DNA from: Fusobacteriota bacterium
GTDB lineage: Bacteria; Fusobacteriota; Fusobacteriia; JAPLKR01
DNA length: 7,450 nucleotides
Direction: 5' to 3'
Assembly: GCA_026387965.1 (NCBI GenBank)
Contig: JAPLKR010000112.1
Span: 6,037 to 13,486 of the forward strand
In this document: piece by piece, positions 1 through 6,761 of the stretch
How the letters are laid out: every line of letters starts with the position of its first letter
Position numbering within the stretch: position 1 is the stretch's first letter
Made by a program: the position numbers and the translations under genes
The notes under the pieces: generated by a model
Databases searched by the model: none
Seen by the model: only the letters and a program-made list of their open reading frames with translations
What the model was told of the DNA's origin: nothing

Positions 1-437
1 TAATAGATATCGCGTGGATGAGGATAGCATTTTTTGTCCATAACAGCTAATATTCTCTTGGGTATTACTACAATCCCTGCCTCTTCAATTACCTCTTTTG
101 CTACATTCTCTTTTATGGTTAATCCAATATCTGCCCAGCCCCCGGGGAGAGACCATAAGCCATCAAATTTCTCTCGCACCATCAATATTTCTCTTTTTTC
201 ATTCAAAACAATCCCTCGAACATCTACTTTCGGGGTTTTATATCCACTCTTTTCAACCATTGCTTCTTTTACCGTTTCAAATTGTCTATTTAAAAGAAGC
301 GAAATCATTTCAAGGGATATCGTTTGTAAATTTTCAAACCGTTCAGTATCGTAATCATTGGTAGAAAAATGTAGTCCTGCCTCAGAAATAGACTCTATTT
401 GTTTAACATAATTTAGTAATTTATCTATCGTCTTCAT
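1..437 (-). CDS. Nudix hydrolase with N-terminal helical domain (3' end outside window)
   Basis: Nudix enzymes hydrolyse nucleoside diphosphates linked to another moiety. The 145 visible residues begin with MKTIDKLLNY and stop at the window edge; relatives are about 200 aa, so roughly a quarter is missing. Residues 1-65 are mostly helical and resemble the N-terminal domain of the ADP-ribose / CDP-choline pyrophosphatase-like Nudix group. The Nudix fold starts near residue 71 (KVDVRGIVLN), followed by LWSLPGGW (94-101). The Nudix box spans 100-122: G100, the metal-binding cluster K114-E115-V-I-E118-E119 and G121. The usual first Glu of the box is Leu106 and the usual Arg is Lys114. From memory, such changes occur in this subfamily, so the enzyme is probably active. 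ATG at 437 is preceded by AGGAAAGGAA. The gene follows a terminator and has its own promoter, so it is a separate transcription unit. The substrate cannot be told from the sequence. Confidence 0.9.
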   Translation of the reverse strand, partial: MKTIDKLLNYVKQIESISEAGLHFSTNDYDTERFENLQTISLEMISLLLNRQFETVKEAMVEKSGYKTPKVDVRGIVLNEKREILMVREKFDGLWSLPGGWADIGLTIKENVAKEVIEEAGIVVIPKRILAVMDKKCYPHPRDIY

Positions 438-461
438 ATATTCCTTTCCTCAAAGTGTTGT

Positions 462-483
462 GTGTTAAAATATTTTATAACAC
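462..483. repeat. Inverted repeat in the Nudix gene leader (candidate operator)
   Basis: GTGTTA at 462-467 and TAACAC at 478-483 are perfect 6-base inverted arms around an AT-rich 10-base centre that can extend the pairing with one bulge. It lies 25 bases upstream of the Nudix start codon and downstream of the candidate promoter, a typical place for a repressor site. A second small inverted repeat, GCATT-C-AATGC, is at 486-496. Both could alternatively fold in the leader RNA. No regulator is encoded nearby. Confidence 0.35.
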
Positions 484-508
484 CAGCATTCAATGCACTC
501 TATTTCCC

Positions 509-540
509 ATTATATATGCTATACCTTGCTTATCTTTCAA
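509..540 (-). promoter_or_regulatory. Candidate sigma70 promoter of the Nudix gene
   Basis: On the minus strand there is TTGAAA at 540-535 and an AT-rich -10 region, TATATAAT, at 516-509. The spacer is 18 bases if TATATA is the -10, or 20 if TATAAT is used. It lies just downstream of the efp terminator and would give a leader of about 65 bases before the ATG at 437. The hexamers are good but the spacing is slightly long, so this is a moderate call. Confidence 0.5.
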
Positions 541-567
541 TTTTAAAAAAATACTTAAATATATTAA

Positions 568-599
568 AAAGGTGACTTTTTTTTCAAAAAGTCACCTTT
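568..599 (-). terminator. Intrinsic terminator of the earP-efp operon
   Basis: A perfect 14-base-pair stem has arms 568-581 and 586-599 and a 4-base loop. The core is GGTGAC/GTCACC, flanked by A/T pairs. Read on the minus strand, it begins 15 bases after the efp stop codon and runs into TTTTT followed by an AT-rich stretch. The hairpin is nearly symmetric, but on the plus strand no gene ends upstream of it and there is no T-run after it, so it serves the minus strand. Confidence 0.88.
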
Positions 600-614
600 A
601 CTGTGTGTTGAGAT

Positions 615-1175
615 TTACTTTACACGCTCCATATAACTACACTCTCGCGTATCGATTCTGATAACATCACCAATATTTACAAATAGTGGAACTTGAAGTT
701 CATAACCACCTTCGATAGTTGCAGCTTTCGTAACTCGTCCTGATGTATCACCTCTAAGTCCAGGCTCAGTATATTCAACTTTTCTTTCGATGTTGTTTGG
801 AAGTTCAACTGCTACTGGCTTTTCATCATAAAGCATTACGTCAATAGCCATCTCTGGTACTAAGAATTTTGCGCTCTCATCTAAATCTTCAGAACTTAAC
901 TCTAATTGATCAAATGTCTCTTGATCCATAAATGCATACATCCCATCATTTTCATATAGAAATTGCATTGTGCGTCTGTCAAGTCTAATTTCATCAAACT
1001 TATCTGTTGCATTAACAGACGTTTCTGAAATATTTCCTGTAATCAAATTTTTTAATTTAAATTTCACTACTGCAGAACTTCTTCCTGATTTATGAAATTG
1101 AGTTTTTAAAACGGTAAAAGCATCGTCACCCATTTTAATAACATTGCCGTTTCTGAATTCTTGAGCGATTCTCAC
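615..1175 (-). CDS. efp: Elongation factor P, Arg32 (EarP-modified) type
   Basis: EF-P binds between the P and E sites of ribosomes stalled at consecutive prolines and promotes peptide-bond formation. The 186-aa protein has the normal family length and three parts: an N-terminal KOW-like domain (about 1-63), a central OB domain (64-125) and a C-terminal OB domain (126-186) with the conserved GDTSGRVTKAATIEGG and VPLFVNIGD stretches. The tip of the N-terminal loop reads K29-S-G-R32-S-S. Arginine at 32, rather than the lysine used by EpmA systems, is the EarP acceptor residue and matches the earP gene immediately upstream. The start is GTG at 1175, chosen because it sits 5 bases after a perfect AGGAGG and puts the acceptor at residue 32. 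It is the last gene of its operon, followed by a strong terminator. Confidence 0.97.
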   Translation of the reverse strand: MRIAQEFRNGNVIKMGDDAFTVLKTQFHKSGRSSAVVKFKLKNLITGNISETSVNATDKFDEIRLDRRTMQFLYENDGMYAFMDQETFDQLELSSEDLDESAKFLVPEMAIDVMLYDEKPVAVELPNNIERKVEYTEPGLRGDTSGRVTKAATIEGGYELQVPLFVNIGDVIRIDTRECSYMERVK

Positions 1176-1180
1176 TATAG

Positions 1181-1186
1181 CCTCCT
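1181..1186 (-). promoter_or_regulatory. Consensus Shine-Dalgarno of efp, overlapping the earP stop
   Basis: AGGAGG on the minus strand is 5 bases from the GTG start of efp and shares bases with the TAG stop of earP (1185-1187). It is the strongest ribosome binding site seen in this operon and settles the choice of the GTG start. Confidence 0.85.
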
Positions 1187-2318
1187 AAATTTGTTTCGAA
1201 GTTATAAAACTTATTAAATTATACACTAAATTACAATTCTTTACAACATACTCGGAGAAAAATTTGAAACTTTTTTCAATCTCAGATAGATTTTCAATAA
1301 ACCACTGATATTCATCACGTAAAATGCCCTCACCTTTGTTTAAATTAAATTTTATCAAAAGTTGGCTATACTTTTCAAATACATCACTATCCATAAAATT
1401 CGAAATAATCGCAAGTAAAGATTTTATTTTTTCAATTTGATAATTATCCTCTTGCTTATATGCTTGCCATAAAAAAGGCTTCCCTGCAATGACTGCACGA
1501 ACAAAACTATCTTCACCACGAATAAAATTCAAATCTACTTGACTTACAAGCGCATCAAAATCTAGCTGACTCATTACAGGCATAAAAATAGAAAAAACAT
1601 TCTCATCATTTCCTTGTTCAACACCTAAATCTTTGATGCTTTTTTGCGTTTTTTCTCCACAAAGTATCAAAATATACTCTGAATTTATATCATATTTCAA
1701 TGTTTTATAAAACTCCGAAAACTCTTGAAAATAGCTAAAAATAAGGATTTTCTTAAGGGGTTTTTCACCATATTTTTTGGCTTTAAGTTGTGAAGGTTTT
1801 AGCGAAACACCATATTTTTTCAAAATATTTTCTAACTTCCAACAACTCCCTTTTTTAACATTAAGCGCATCAAAAAGTACCCCACCACTCTCTTTATATA
1901 AACTTGGCATAAAAAAATATTTTTGTCCAATAGGGGTAAAAGATTTATTTAAGTGTAAATCGCATGCCCATTTTTCTGTATTTAAATACTCAATATTAAT
2001 AATAAGAACTTCCTGCTGAAAATATTCTAAAATATCACCTGATATCTTACAGCCAAAGGCTTCAATCACAACATCCGTTCTCGATATCATATTTTGATAC
2101 TTATATAATACGGAAGCTGAAATATAGGTAATATTCTCAACAATTTGAAAATTTTTTTTAGAACTTGCTCCATGATTAATGGTCGCAAGTTTTACCAAGT
2201 CATTTGTTACAACAATTACATTAAAATAGTTCTCGTCTAGATTTCGTGCCAACCTGTAAACAACCCCAATATCACCAAAATTATCAATCACTTCGCAAAA
2301 TATTACAACTTGTTTCAT
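1185..2318 (-). CDS. earP: EF-P arginine rhamnosyltransferase EarP
   Basis: EarP, a GT-B-fold cytosolic glycosyltransferase (formerly DUF2331), transfers rhamnose from dTDP-L-rhamnose to Arg32 of EF-P, which activates it. The protein is 377 aa, usual for the family. The N-terminal lobe opens with IFCEVIDNFGDIGVVYRLAR (6-25), which contains D12 and D16, matching the two catalytic aspartates known from characterised EarPs. EAFGC (86-90) and INIEYLNTEKW (107-117) are further family landmarks. The C-terminal nucleotide-sugar lobe carries the R267-G-E-D-S271 signature and KPFLWQAYKQED (280-291), the dTDP-binding region. The ATG overlaps the stop of the upstream small gene (ATGA), and only a weak AAAGAA precedes it, so translation is probably coupled. 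efp follows 9 bases downstream. Activity requires dTDP-rhamnose synthesis genes, which are not in this window. Confidence 0.96.
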   Translation of the reverse strand: MKQVVIFCEVIDNFGDIGVVYRLARNLDENYFNVIVVTNDLVKLATINHGASSKKNFQIVENITYISASVLYKYQNMISRTDVVIEAFGCKISGDILEYFQQEVLIINIEYLNTEKWACDLHLNKSFTPIGQKYFFMPSLYKESGGVLFDALNVKKGSCWKLENILKKYGVSLKPSQLKAKKYGEKPLKKILIFSYFQEFSEFYKTLKYDINSEYILILCGEKTQKSIKDLGVEQGNDENVFSIFMPVMSQLDFDALVSQVDLNFIRGEDSFVRAVIAGKPFLWQAYKQEDNYQIEKIKSLLAIISNFMDSDVFEKYSQLLIKFNLNKGEGILRDEYQWFIENLSEIEKSFKFFSEYVVKNCNLVYNLISFITSKQI

Positions 2319-2668
2319 TTCTTTTTTTGAGAAACCAAAATAAGCTTCTCTATATCCACTTCTAGATTAAAATTCAGATCATATACTGGAAAATCAAAGA
2401 ATCCATCTTTCGTTGGAACGTCAAATTTGGGTTTCCCTCCTTTTACAATATGATCAAATATAACAATAATCATGGATTTTTGGTTGGGCTGTAGGTCAAC
2501 AAATTCAACATGAATCAAACGATTTTTTCTAATACAAAGTGCTTGTTTTAAGCACTCATCAAACTTGTTTTCACTTACATGAGCAAGAATTTTATACACT
2601 ACCGATGGCACTTTAATACCAAAAACTGGTTTTATGGGTTTAACATCATCAAATTTTATTACGGTCAT
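2315..2668 (-). CDS. Uncharacterised 117-aa protein, translationally coupled to earP
   Basis: I do not recognise a family. The 117-aa product starts MTVIKFDDVK and ends VSQKKK. It is soluble in character, with no signal peptide, membrane segment or cysteine metal motif. The residue pattern suggests alternating short strands and one helix (about 22-42: VVYKILAHVSENKFDECLKQ), then strands around 50-56 (HVEFVDL) and 65-70 (MIIVIF), and a C-terminal strand pair, so a small alpha/beta domain. The ATG at 2668 is chosen because it follows GAGGGGGG at good spacing. A longer reading from TTG at 2716 or ATG at 2689 lacks a Shine-Dalgarno and would start upstream of the predicted transcription start. 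Its stop overlaps the earP start by 4 bases, so it is the first gene of the earP-efp operon. A role linked to EF-P or translation is only a guess from position. Confidence 0.75.
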   Translation of the reverse strand: MTVIKFDDVKPIKPVFGIKVPSVVYKILAHVSENKFDECLKQALCIRKNRLIHVEFVDLQPNQKSMIIVIFDHIVKGGKPKFDVPTKDGFFDFPVYDLNFNLEVDIEKLILVSQKKK

Positions 2669-2692
2669 CTTCCCCCCTCTCAGATTCATCCT

Positions 2693-2721
2693 ATCATAAC
2701 TATTAACCTTTTTCAATTCAA
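2693..2721 (-). promoter_or_regulatory. Sigma70-type promoter of the small gene-earP-efp operon
   Basis: On the minus strand, TTGAAT (2721-2716) and TATGAT (2698-2693) are separated by exactly 17 bases; the -35 matches consensus at 4 of 6 positions and the -10 at 5 of 6. Transcription would start near 2686, giving a leader of about 18 bases that contains the GAGGGGGG ribosome binding site before the ATG at 2668. Confidence 0.65.
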
Positions 2722-2744
2722 TTTTGTAAAATTTATGATATAAT
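2716..2744 (+). promoter_or_regulatory. Extended -10 promoter of the ftsI-priA-def-fmt operon
   Basis: A perfect TATAAT at 2739-2744 is preceded by TGA, forming the extended -10 pattern TGnTATAAT. The -35 region at the expected distance (2716-2721, ATTCAA) is poor, as is usual for extended -10 promoters. Transcription would begin near 2751, about 30 bases upstream of the ftsI ATG at 2782. The -35 region coincides with that of the divergent promoter. Confidence 0.65.
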
Positions 2745-2781
2745 ATATCTAGTTTATGTTTTTATTTTGAAAGGGAAAAAA

Positions 2782-4620
2782 ATGAATCCAAAAGGAAAAA
2801 AAGATCCATTTTATGATTTTTTTAAAAAACGCGTTTTATTTATATTCATTTTACTAATTATTGTTTTTGTTTTAATCATTATAAATTTATTTAGAATTCA
2901 AATACTATTTCACTTTTATTGGTCAAAAGTCGCCAATGAACAGTATGAACGTATTGTCGATATCCAAGCTACACGAGGCCCTATTCTTTCTAGTGACGGA
3001 TTCTCTCTAGCCTATGATTTAGTTAACTATCAAGTGCTACTAGATCCCTCTCAAATTCCGCCTAGTGAAAATCAAAACGTGGCAACCCTTCTCTCTCCAA
3101 TGGTGGAAGTTGCCCCTTCAACAATTGTTTCACAACTCGTTACAAAACAGTCTCAAAAATCTAAATATTTAAAATTTAAAAATTATATTTCACTTGATCA
3201 AAAAAATACTATCAATCAATATATCATATCTCATTCTGATTTAAGAGGTTGTATATTCTTTTCAGAAGTTCAAACACGTGTGTATCCAAATGACCCTAAT
3301 TTAAAACCTGTTGTGGGCTTTATAAATAGTACACAAAACGGAGTTTTTGGGCTTGAGAATTACTACAATAACAATCTTAAAGGTACCAATGGTATAGCCT
3401 ACAACTATATGTCAACATTCATTGATTTTGCCCTTCCTGTAGGTAAACAAAGTTACCAAAAACCCGCTGAAAATGGTGATACTATTGTCTTAAATATCAA
3501 TTATAAATTCCAACATATCCTTGAAGCAGCGATATCTCAAGGGGTTCAGAAAAATAACGGTGCCTGGGGTATGGGAATCATTATGGACCCTAATAATGGG
3601 AAAATTCTAGCTATGGCTTCAGTACCCGTTTCTGATAGTTTGGTCTTTCTAAAAAACAATGCTATTTATAACCAGTACGAGCCAGGTTCTACTTTTAAGC
3701 CTTTAGTAGTTGCTTATGCTCTGCAAAACCATATCCTTTCTTCCACAGATACTTTCCAAGTTGGCGCAACCTATAAAGTCTTTAATAAATCCTTTAAAGA
3801 TGCAGAGAACCTTTCCGGAACACTAAGTATTGGAACTATTTTAGCAGAATCAAGTAACATCGGAATGATACAAATTGGACAGCGTTATACGCCTTCCCAA
3901 TTTTGGGATATGATGGGACAATGGGGAATTACCTCTAAAACCGGTATTGATCTTCCAAGTGAACTACTTCCCTATAATCCTCCTCCAAAAAATTGGAGCG
4001 GAATCACTCAAGCAACCATTTCATTTGGACAAGGTGTGGCCGTAACTCCAATTCAATTAATTACTGCCGAAGCCGCTGTTATCAATGGAGGAACACTGTA
4101 TCAACCGCAAGTGGTCGCTAAGATTGTTTCCCCCGATGGAAAAGTTATTAAACAGTTTAAACCTGTTGCTATCAGACAAGTTATTTCTCCAGAAGTTTCC
4201 GCTCAGATGCGAAAATACCTAGGAATGGTTGTTAGTGACGGAAGCGGCGTCGGAACCAGTATTGATGGCTATACTATTGGTGGAAAAACTGGTACGGCTC
4301 AAAAAAGTTTTGGAAAACAAGGATATCTACCTGGAAAATACGATGCTTCATTTCTTGCCTTTTTCCCTGTGGATAAGCCCCAATATATCTGCTTAATCTT
4401 AATCGATACACCTCATCCAAATTACTACGCCGCACAAGTTGCGGTGCCTGTATTTAAAAATATTTTTCAACAAATGATTGAAACTAAAGACCTTCTTCCA
4501 AGCAATTTAGCTCAACAAGCAATTTTTTTAAATAATAGTGGCAGCAGCTTATCCGGTTCAGCAACTGATAAACACACAAAGCCTTCTGCAATAAATGCAG
4601 GTAATCCGTTACAACTCTAA
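2782..4620 (+). CDS. ftsI: Class B penicillin-binding protein, FtsI-like DD-transpeptidase
   Basis: This enzyme cross-links peptidoglycan peptides in the periplasm, most likely at the division septum. The 612-aa protein begins with a short basic cytoplasmic stretch and one membrane anchor (about 18-37, nearly all I/L/V/F). A non-catalytic N-terminal domain follows, with a divergent RGPILSSDG (65-73) where RGxIxDRNG is common. The transpeptidase domain (about 240-565) carries the three active-site motifs: S303-T-F-K306 in PGSTFKP, S357-S-N359, and K502-T-G504 in GGKTGTAQ. KTGIDLPSE near 386-394 is typical of FtsI/PBP2 relatives. The last 40 residues are Ser/Asn-rich. Residues 400-402 are Pro-Pro-Pro. 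ATG at 2782 follows AAAGGG at 6-base spacing; an in-frame TTG at 2767 lacks a ribosome binding site. FtsI rather than PBP2 (MrdA) is the better guess but is not proven. priA begins 9 bases after the stop. Confidence 0.93.
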   Translation: MNPKGKKDPFYDFFKKRVLFIFILLIIVFVLIIINLFRIQILFHFYWSKVANEQYERIVDIQATRGPILSSDGFSLAYDLVNYQVLLDPSQIPPSENQNVATLLSPMVEVAPSTIVSQLVTKQSQKSKYLKFKNYISLDQKNTINQYIISHSDLRGCIFFSEVQTRVYPNDPNLKPVVGFINSTQNGVFGLENYYNNNLKGTNGIAYNYMSTFIDFALPVGKQSYQKPAENGDTIVLNINYKFQHILEAAISQGVQKNNGAWGMGIIMDPNNGKILAMASVPVSDSLVFLKNNAIYNQYEPGSTFKPLVVAYALQNHILSSTDTFQVGATYKVFNKSFKDAENLSGTLSIGTILAESSNIGMIQIGQRYTPSQFWDMMGQWGITSKTGIDLPSELLPYNPPPKNWSGITQATISFGQGVAVTPIQLITAEAAVINGGTLYQPQVVAKIVSPDGKVIKQFKPVAIRQVISPEVSAQMRKYLGMVVSDGSGVGTSIDGYTIGGKTGTAQKSFGKQGYLPGKYDASFLAFFPVDKPQYICLILIDTPHPNYYAAQVAVPVFKNIFQQMIETKDLLPSNLAQQAIFLNNSGSSLSGSATDKHTKPSAINAGNPLQL

Positions 4621-4629
4621 GGGGTGCTA

Positions 4630-6750
4630 ATGTATCAATATAAGACATACGTCGATTCAATTAATTTCAGATACTTCTCATACCGTTCAAATCAAAAAAT
4701 TCCTAAAGGGACATGGGTTAATGTTCCTTTTAGAAAGCAAAATAAAAAGGCCCTTATTATTGAAGAAGAGCCCCTTACAGATACCATAAAATTAAAAGAA
4801 ATTACTTCACTTAACCCTCTTTATCCCCTATCTTCTTCAATTACGAATCTGTTCTACTTTGCAAGCGATTACTATATTTCTCCAATCGAGGATTTTATCA
4901 AAGCCTTCTACCCGAGCAATCTTTATACAAAAAAGAAAATAGTCTCGCTCACTTCTGGCTTTATCCCTCAAAACAAGGAAGAGGAAGCCATTTATACTTA
5001 TTTTAACAAAAAAGCCCACTGTACTCTTGAAACTCTTAAAAAATACGCCTCTGTTCAAACTATTGCAAAACTCATTGAGCGTAAGGTTCTAGCTCTTGAC
5101 ACTGTCTCTAATATTGAAAAACTCGACTCCGTACAACTAACACATAAAACATCTTTTTCACTTCCTTATCTGCTTAACTCAGAGCAACAAGAGGTCATTA
5201 TAAATATTTCCTCTTCAAAACACTCTTTTCATCTGTTACACGGAATTACAGGAAGTGGCAAAACGGCTGTTTATATGACACTTATTTCTGAGTGTTTAAA
5301 AAGAAACGAGGGGGCTATATTTCTTGTTCCAGAAATTTCGCTAACAGCTCAAATTATTACAGCACTACACGAGATATTTGGCGAGTGTGTGGCTATACTT
5401 CATAGTAAACTCAGCCCTTCTGAACATAAGCAAGAGTGGTTAAAAGTATATCGCGGCGAAAAAAAAGTTGTCGTAGGGGTGCGTTCCGCAGTTTTTGCTC
5501 CCGTAGCAAATCTCGCTCTTATTATTATGGATGAAGAACACGAAAACACCTATAAACAAGATACCTCACCCTTTTATCACACAAAACTCATTGCCCTTAA
5601 GCGTGCAAATCTTGAAGGGGCCAAACTCCTACTTGGTAGCGCAACCCCCTCCGTGGACAGTTATTATTTTGCAAAAATTCATCATTTTCAGTTACATGAA
5701 TTAACTGAAAGGTTTCATGAAACAAGTAAACTTCCAACTTTTGAAGTGGTGGATATGACCAAAGAACGCTCTGTTTTTAGTTCTCTTCTACTCCATAAAA
5801 TCAAAAATCGTTTAGAAAAAAAAGAGCAGATTATTCTTTTTTTAAATAAACGTGGCTTTTCAAAATACATTCAATGCCAAAGTTGTGGGACAGTTGAAAT
5901 ATGTCCGCACTGCTCAATCTCACTCACATACTCAAAATTAAAAAGTAGACTGAGCTGTCATTATTGTGGCTTTGCAAAACCCTATATTGAAAAATGTTCA
6001 GCGTGTGGTAGTAAGAATTTTAATCTTTTTGATTACGGAATTGAAAAAATTCAAGAGCAGTGTATAAAACTCTTTCCTGCTTCCCATACAAAAATTGCTG
6101 ATTCACAGCATATCACAACTTTTTCTGAATATTTGAAACTCTATAAAGAGTTTTTATCTGGAGAAATTGATATATTAATCGGAACTCAAATTATTTCTAA
6201 GGGTTTTCATTTTCCTAATCTCACACTTGTGGGTATCATCAATGCTGATAACATCTTAAACTATCCTGACTTTAGGGCCAGTGAAAAGACATTTCAACTT
6301 TTGCTTCAAGTGGCTGGTCGATCAGGCCGTGAAGCTAAATCAGGTGAAGTCGTAGTTCAAACATATTTGCCAACACACTATGCTGTTGAGCTTGCCAGTA
6401 GTGAACGCAATTATCGCGCATTTTTTGAAAAAGAGCTTGAAATTCGAAGGCTTCTTGATTATCCACCTTTTTCAAAAATAATACTTCTCACTTTATCTAG
6501 CGGTGATCCTAGTTCACTTTTAGCAAATGCAAATACAATTTTCAAAACACTAAAGAAAGCATTCGACCTTGAAATGTTTGGCCCATTAGAAGCTCCTATT
6601 TTTAAAATTCAAGACCGTTTTCGCTATCAAATATTTATCAAAGCTGGAAAGAAAATATCTCAACCTCTCAAACAAAAACTTATCGATATGAAATTAGAAA
6701 ATAGAAAAATCCGTTTTCTGATTGATGTTGACCCCATTAATTTTATGTAA
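4630..6750 (+). CDS. priA: Primosomal replication restart helicase PriA
   Basis: PriA binds abandoned replication forks and D-loops, unwinds the lagging arm with 3'-5' polarity and starts primosome assembly for DnaB reloading. The 706-aa protein is close to the usual 700-735 aa. The N-terminal DNA-binding region (about 1-100) is followed by a winged-helix-like part and then the helicase: Walker A GITGSGKT (205-212), VPEISLT (233-239), DEEH (301-304), GSATPS (336-341). Eight cysteines (416, 419, 425, 428, 443, 446, 456, 459) form the two-zinc insertion. The C-terminal lobe has GTQIISKGFHFPN, DFRASEKTFQLL and QVAGRSGR (560-567), and the YPPF motif lies further on. ATG at 4630 is preferred because the in-frame GTG at 4624 lies inside the likely ribosome binding site AAGGGGTG. 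All key motifs are intact. The def gene follows 11 bases downstream. Confidence 0.98.
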   Translation: MYQYKTYVDSINFRYFSYRSNQKIPKGTWVNVPFRKQNKKALIIEEEPLTDTIKLKEITSLNPLYPLSSSITNLFYFASDYYISPIEDFIKAFYPSNLYTKKKIVSLTSGFIPQNKEEEAIYTYFNKKAHCTLETLKKYASVQTIAKLIERKVLALDTVSNIEKLDSVQLTHKTSFSLPYLLNSEQQEVIINISSSKHSFHLLHGITGSGKTAVYMTLISECLKRNEGAIFLVPEISLTAQIITALHEIFGECVAILHSKLSPSEHKQEWLKVYRGEKKVVVGVRSAVFAPVANLALIIMDEEHENTYKQDTSPFYHTKLIALKRANLEGAKLLLGSATPSVDSYYFAKIHHFQLHELTERFHETSKLPTFEVVDMTKERSVFSSLLLHKIKNRLEKKEQIILFLNKRGFSKYIQCQSCGTVEICPHCSISLTYSKLKSRLSCHYCGFAKPYIEKCSACGSKNFNLFDYGIEKIQEQCIKLFPASHTKIADSQHITTFSEYLKLYKEFLSGEIDILIGTQIISKGFHFPNLTLVGIINADNILNYPDFRASEKTFQLLLQVAGRSGREAKSGEVVVQTYLPTHYAVELASSERNYRAFFEKELEIRRLLDYPPFSKIILLTLSSGDPSSLLANANTIFKTLKKAFDLEMFGPLEAPIFKIQDRFRYQIFIKAGKKISQPLKQKLIDMKLENRKIRFLIDVDPINFM

Positions 6751-6761
6751 AGGAAAATACT

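Noticed and set aside
34-364. Two overlapping plus-strand open frames
   Set aside because: They lie antisense to the Nudix gene, have no ribosome binding site and encode no recognisable domain; the minus strand has a clear Nudix box.
438-614. Possible riboswitch or small RNA in the spacer
   Set aside because: Only a terminator, promoter-like hexamers and short inverted repeats are visible; no known riboswitch core is recognised.
455-661. Plus-strand 68-codon open frame
   Set aside because: It crosses the terminator hairpin and runs into the antisense of efp; the predicted peptide is low-complexity from AT-rich spacer.
1777-2019. Plus-strand 80-codon open frame inside earP
   Set aside because: It is antisense to conserved earP sequence, with no ribosome binding site.
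2669-2716. N-terminal extension of the 117-aa protein from TTG at 2716 or ATG at 2689
   Set aside because: Neither has a Shine-Dalgarno site, and both lie upstream of the predicted transcription start near 2686; ATG 2668 has GAGGGGGG at good spacing.
2767-2781. TTG start for the PBP gene five codons upstream
   Set aside because: The AAAGGG ribosome binding site lies inside this stretch and fits ATG 2782.
4837-5058. Minus-strand 73-codon open frame inside priA
   Set aside because: It is antisense to the N-terminal part of PriA, with no family signal or ribosome binding site.
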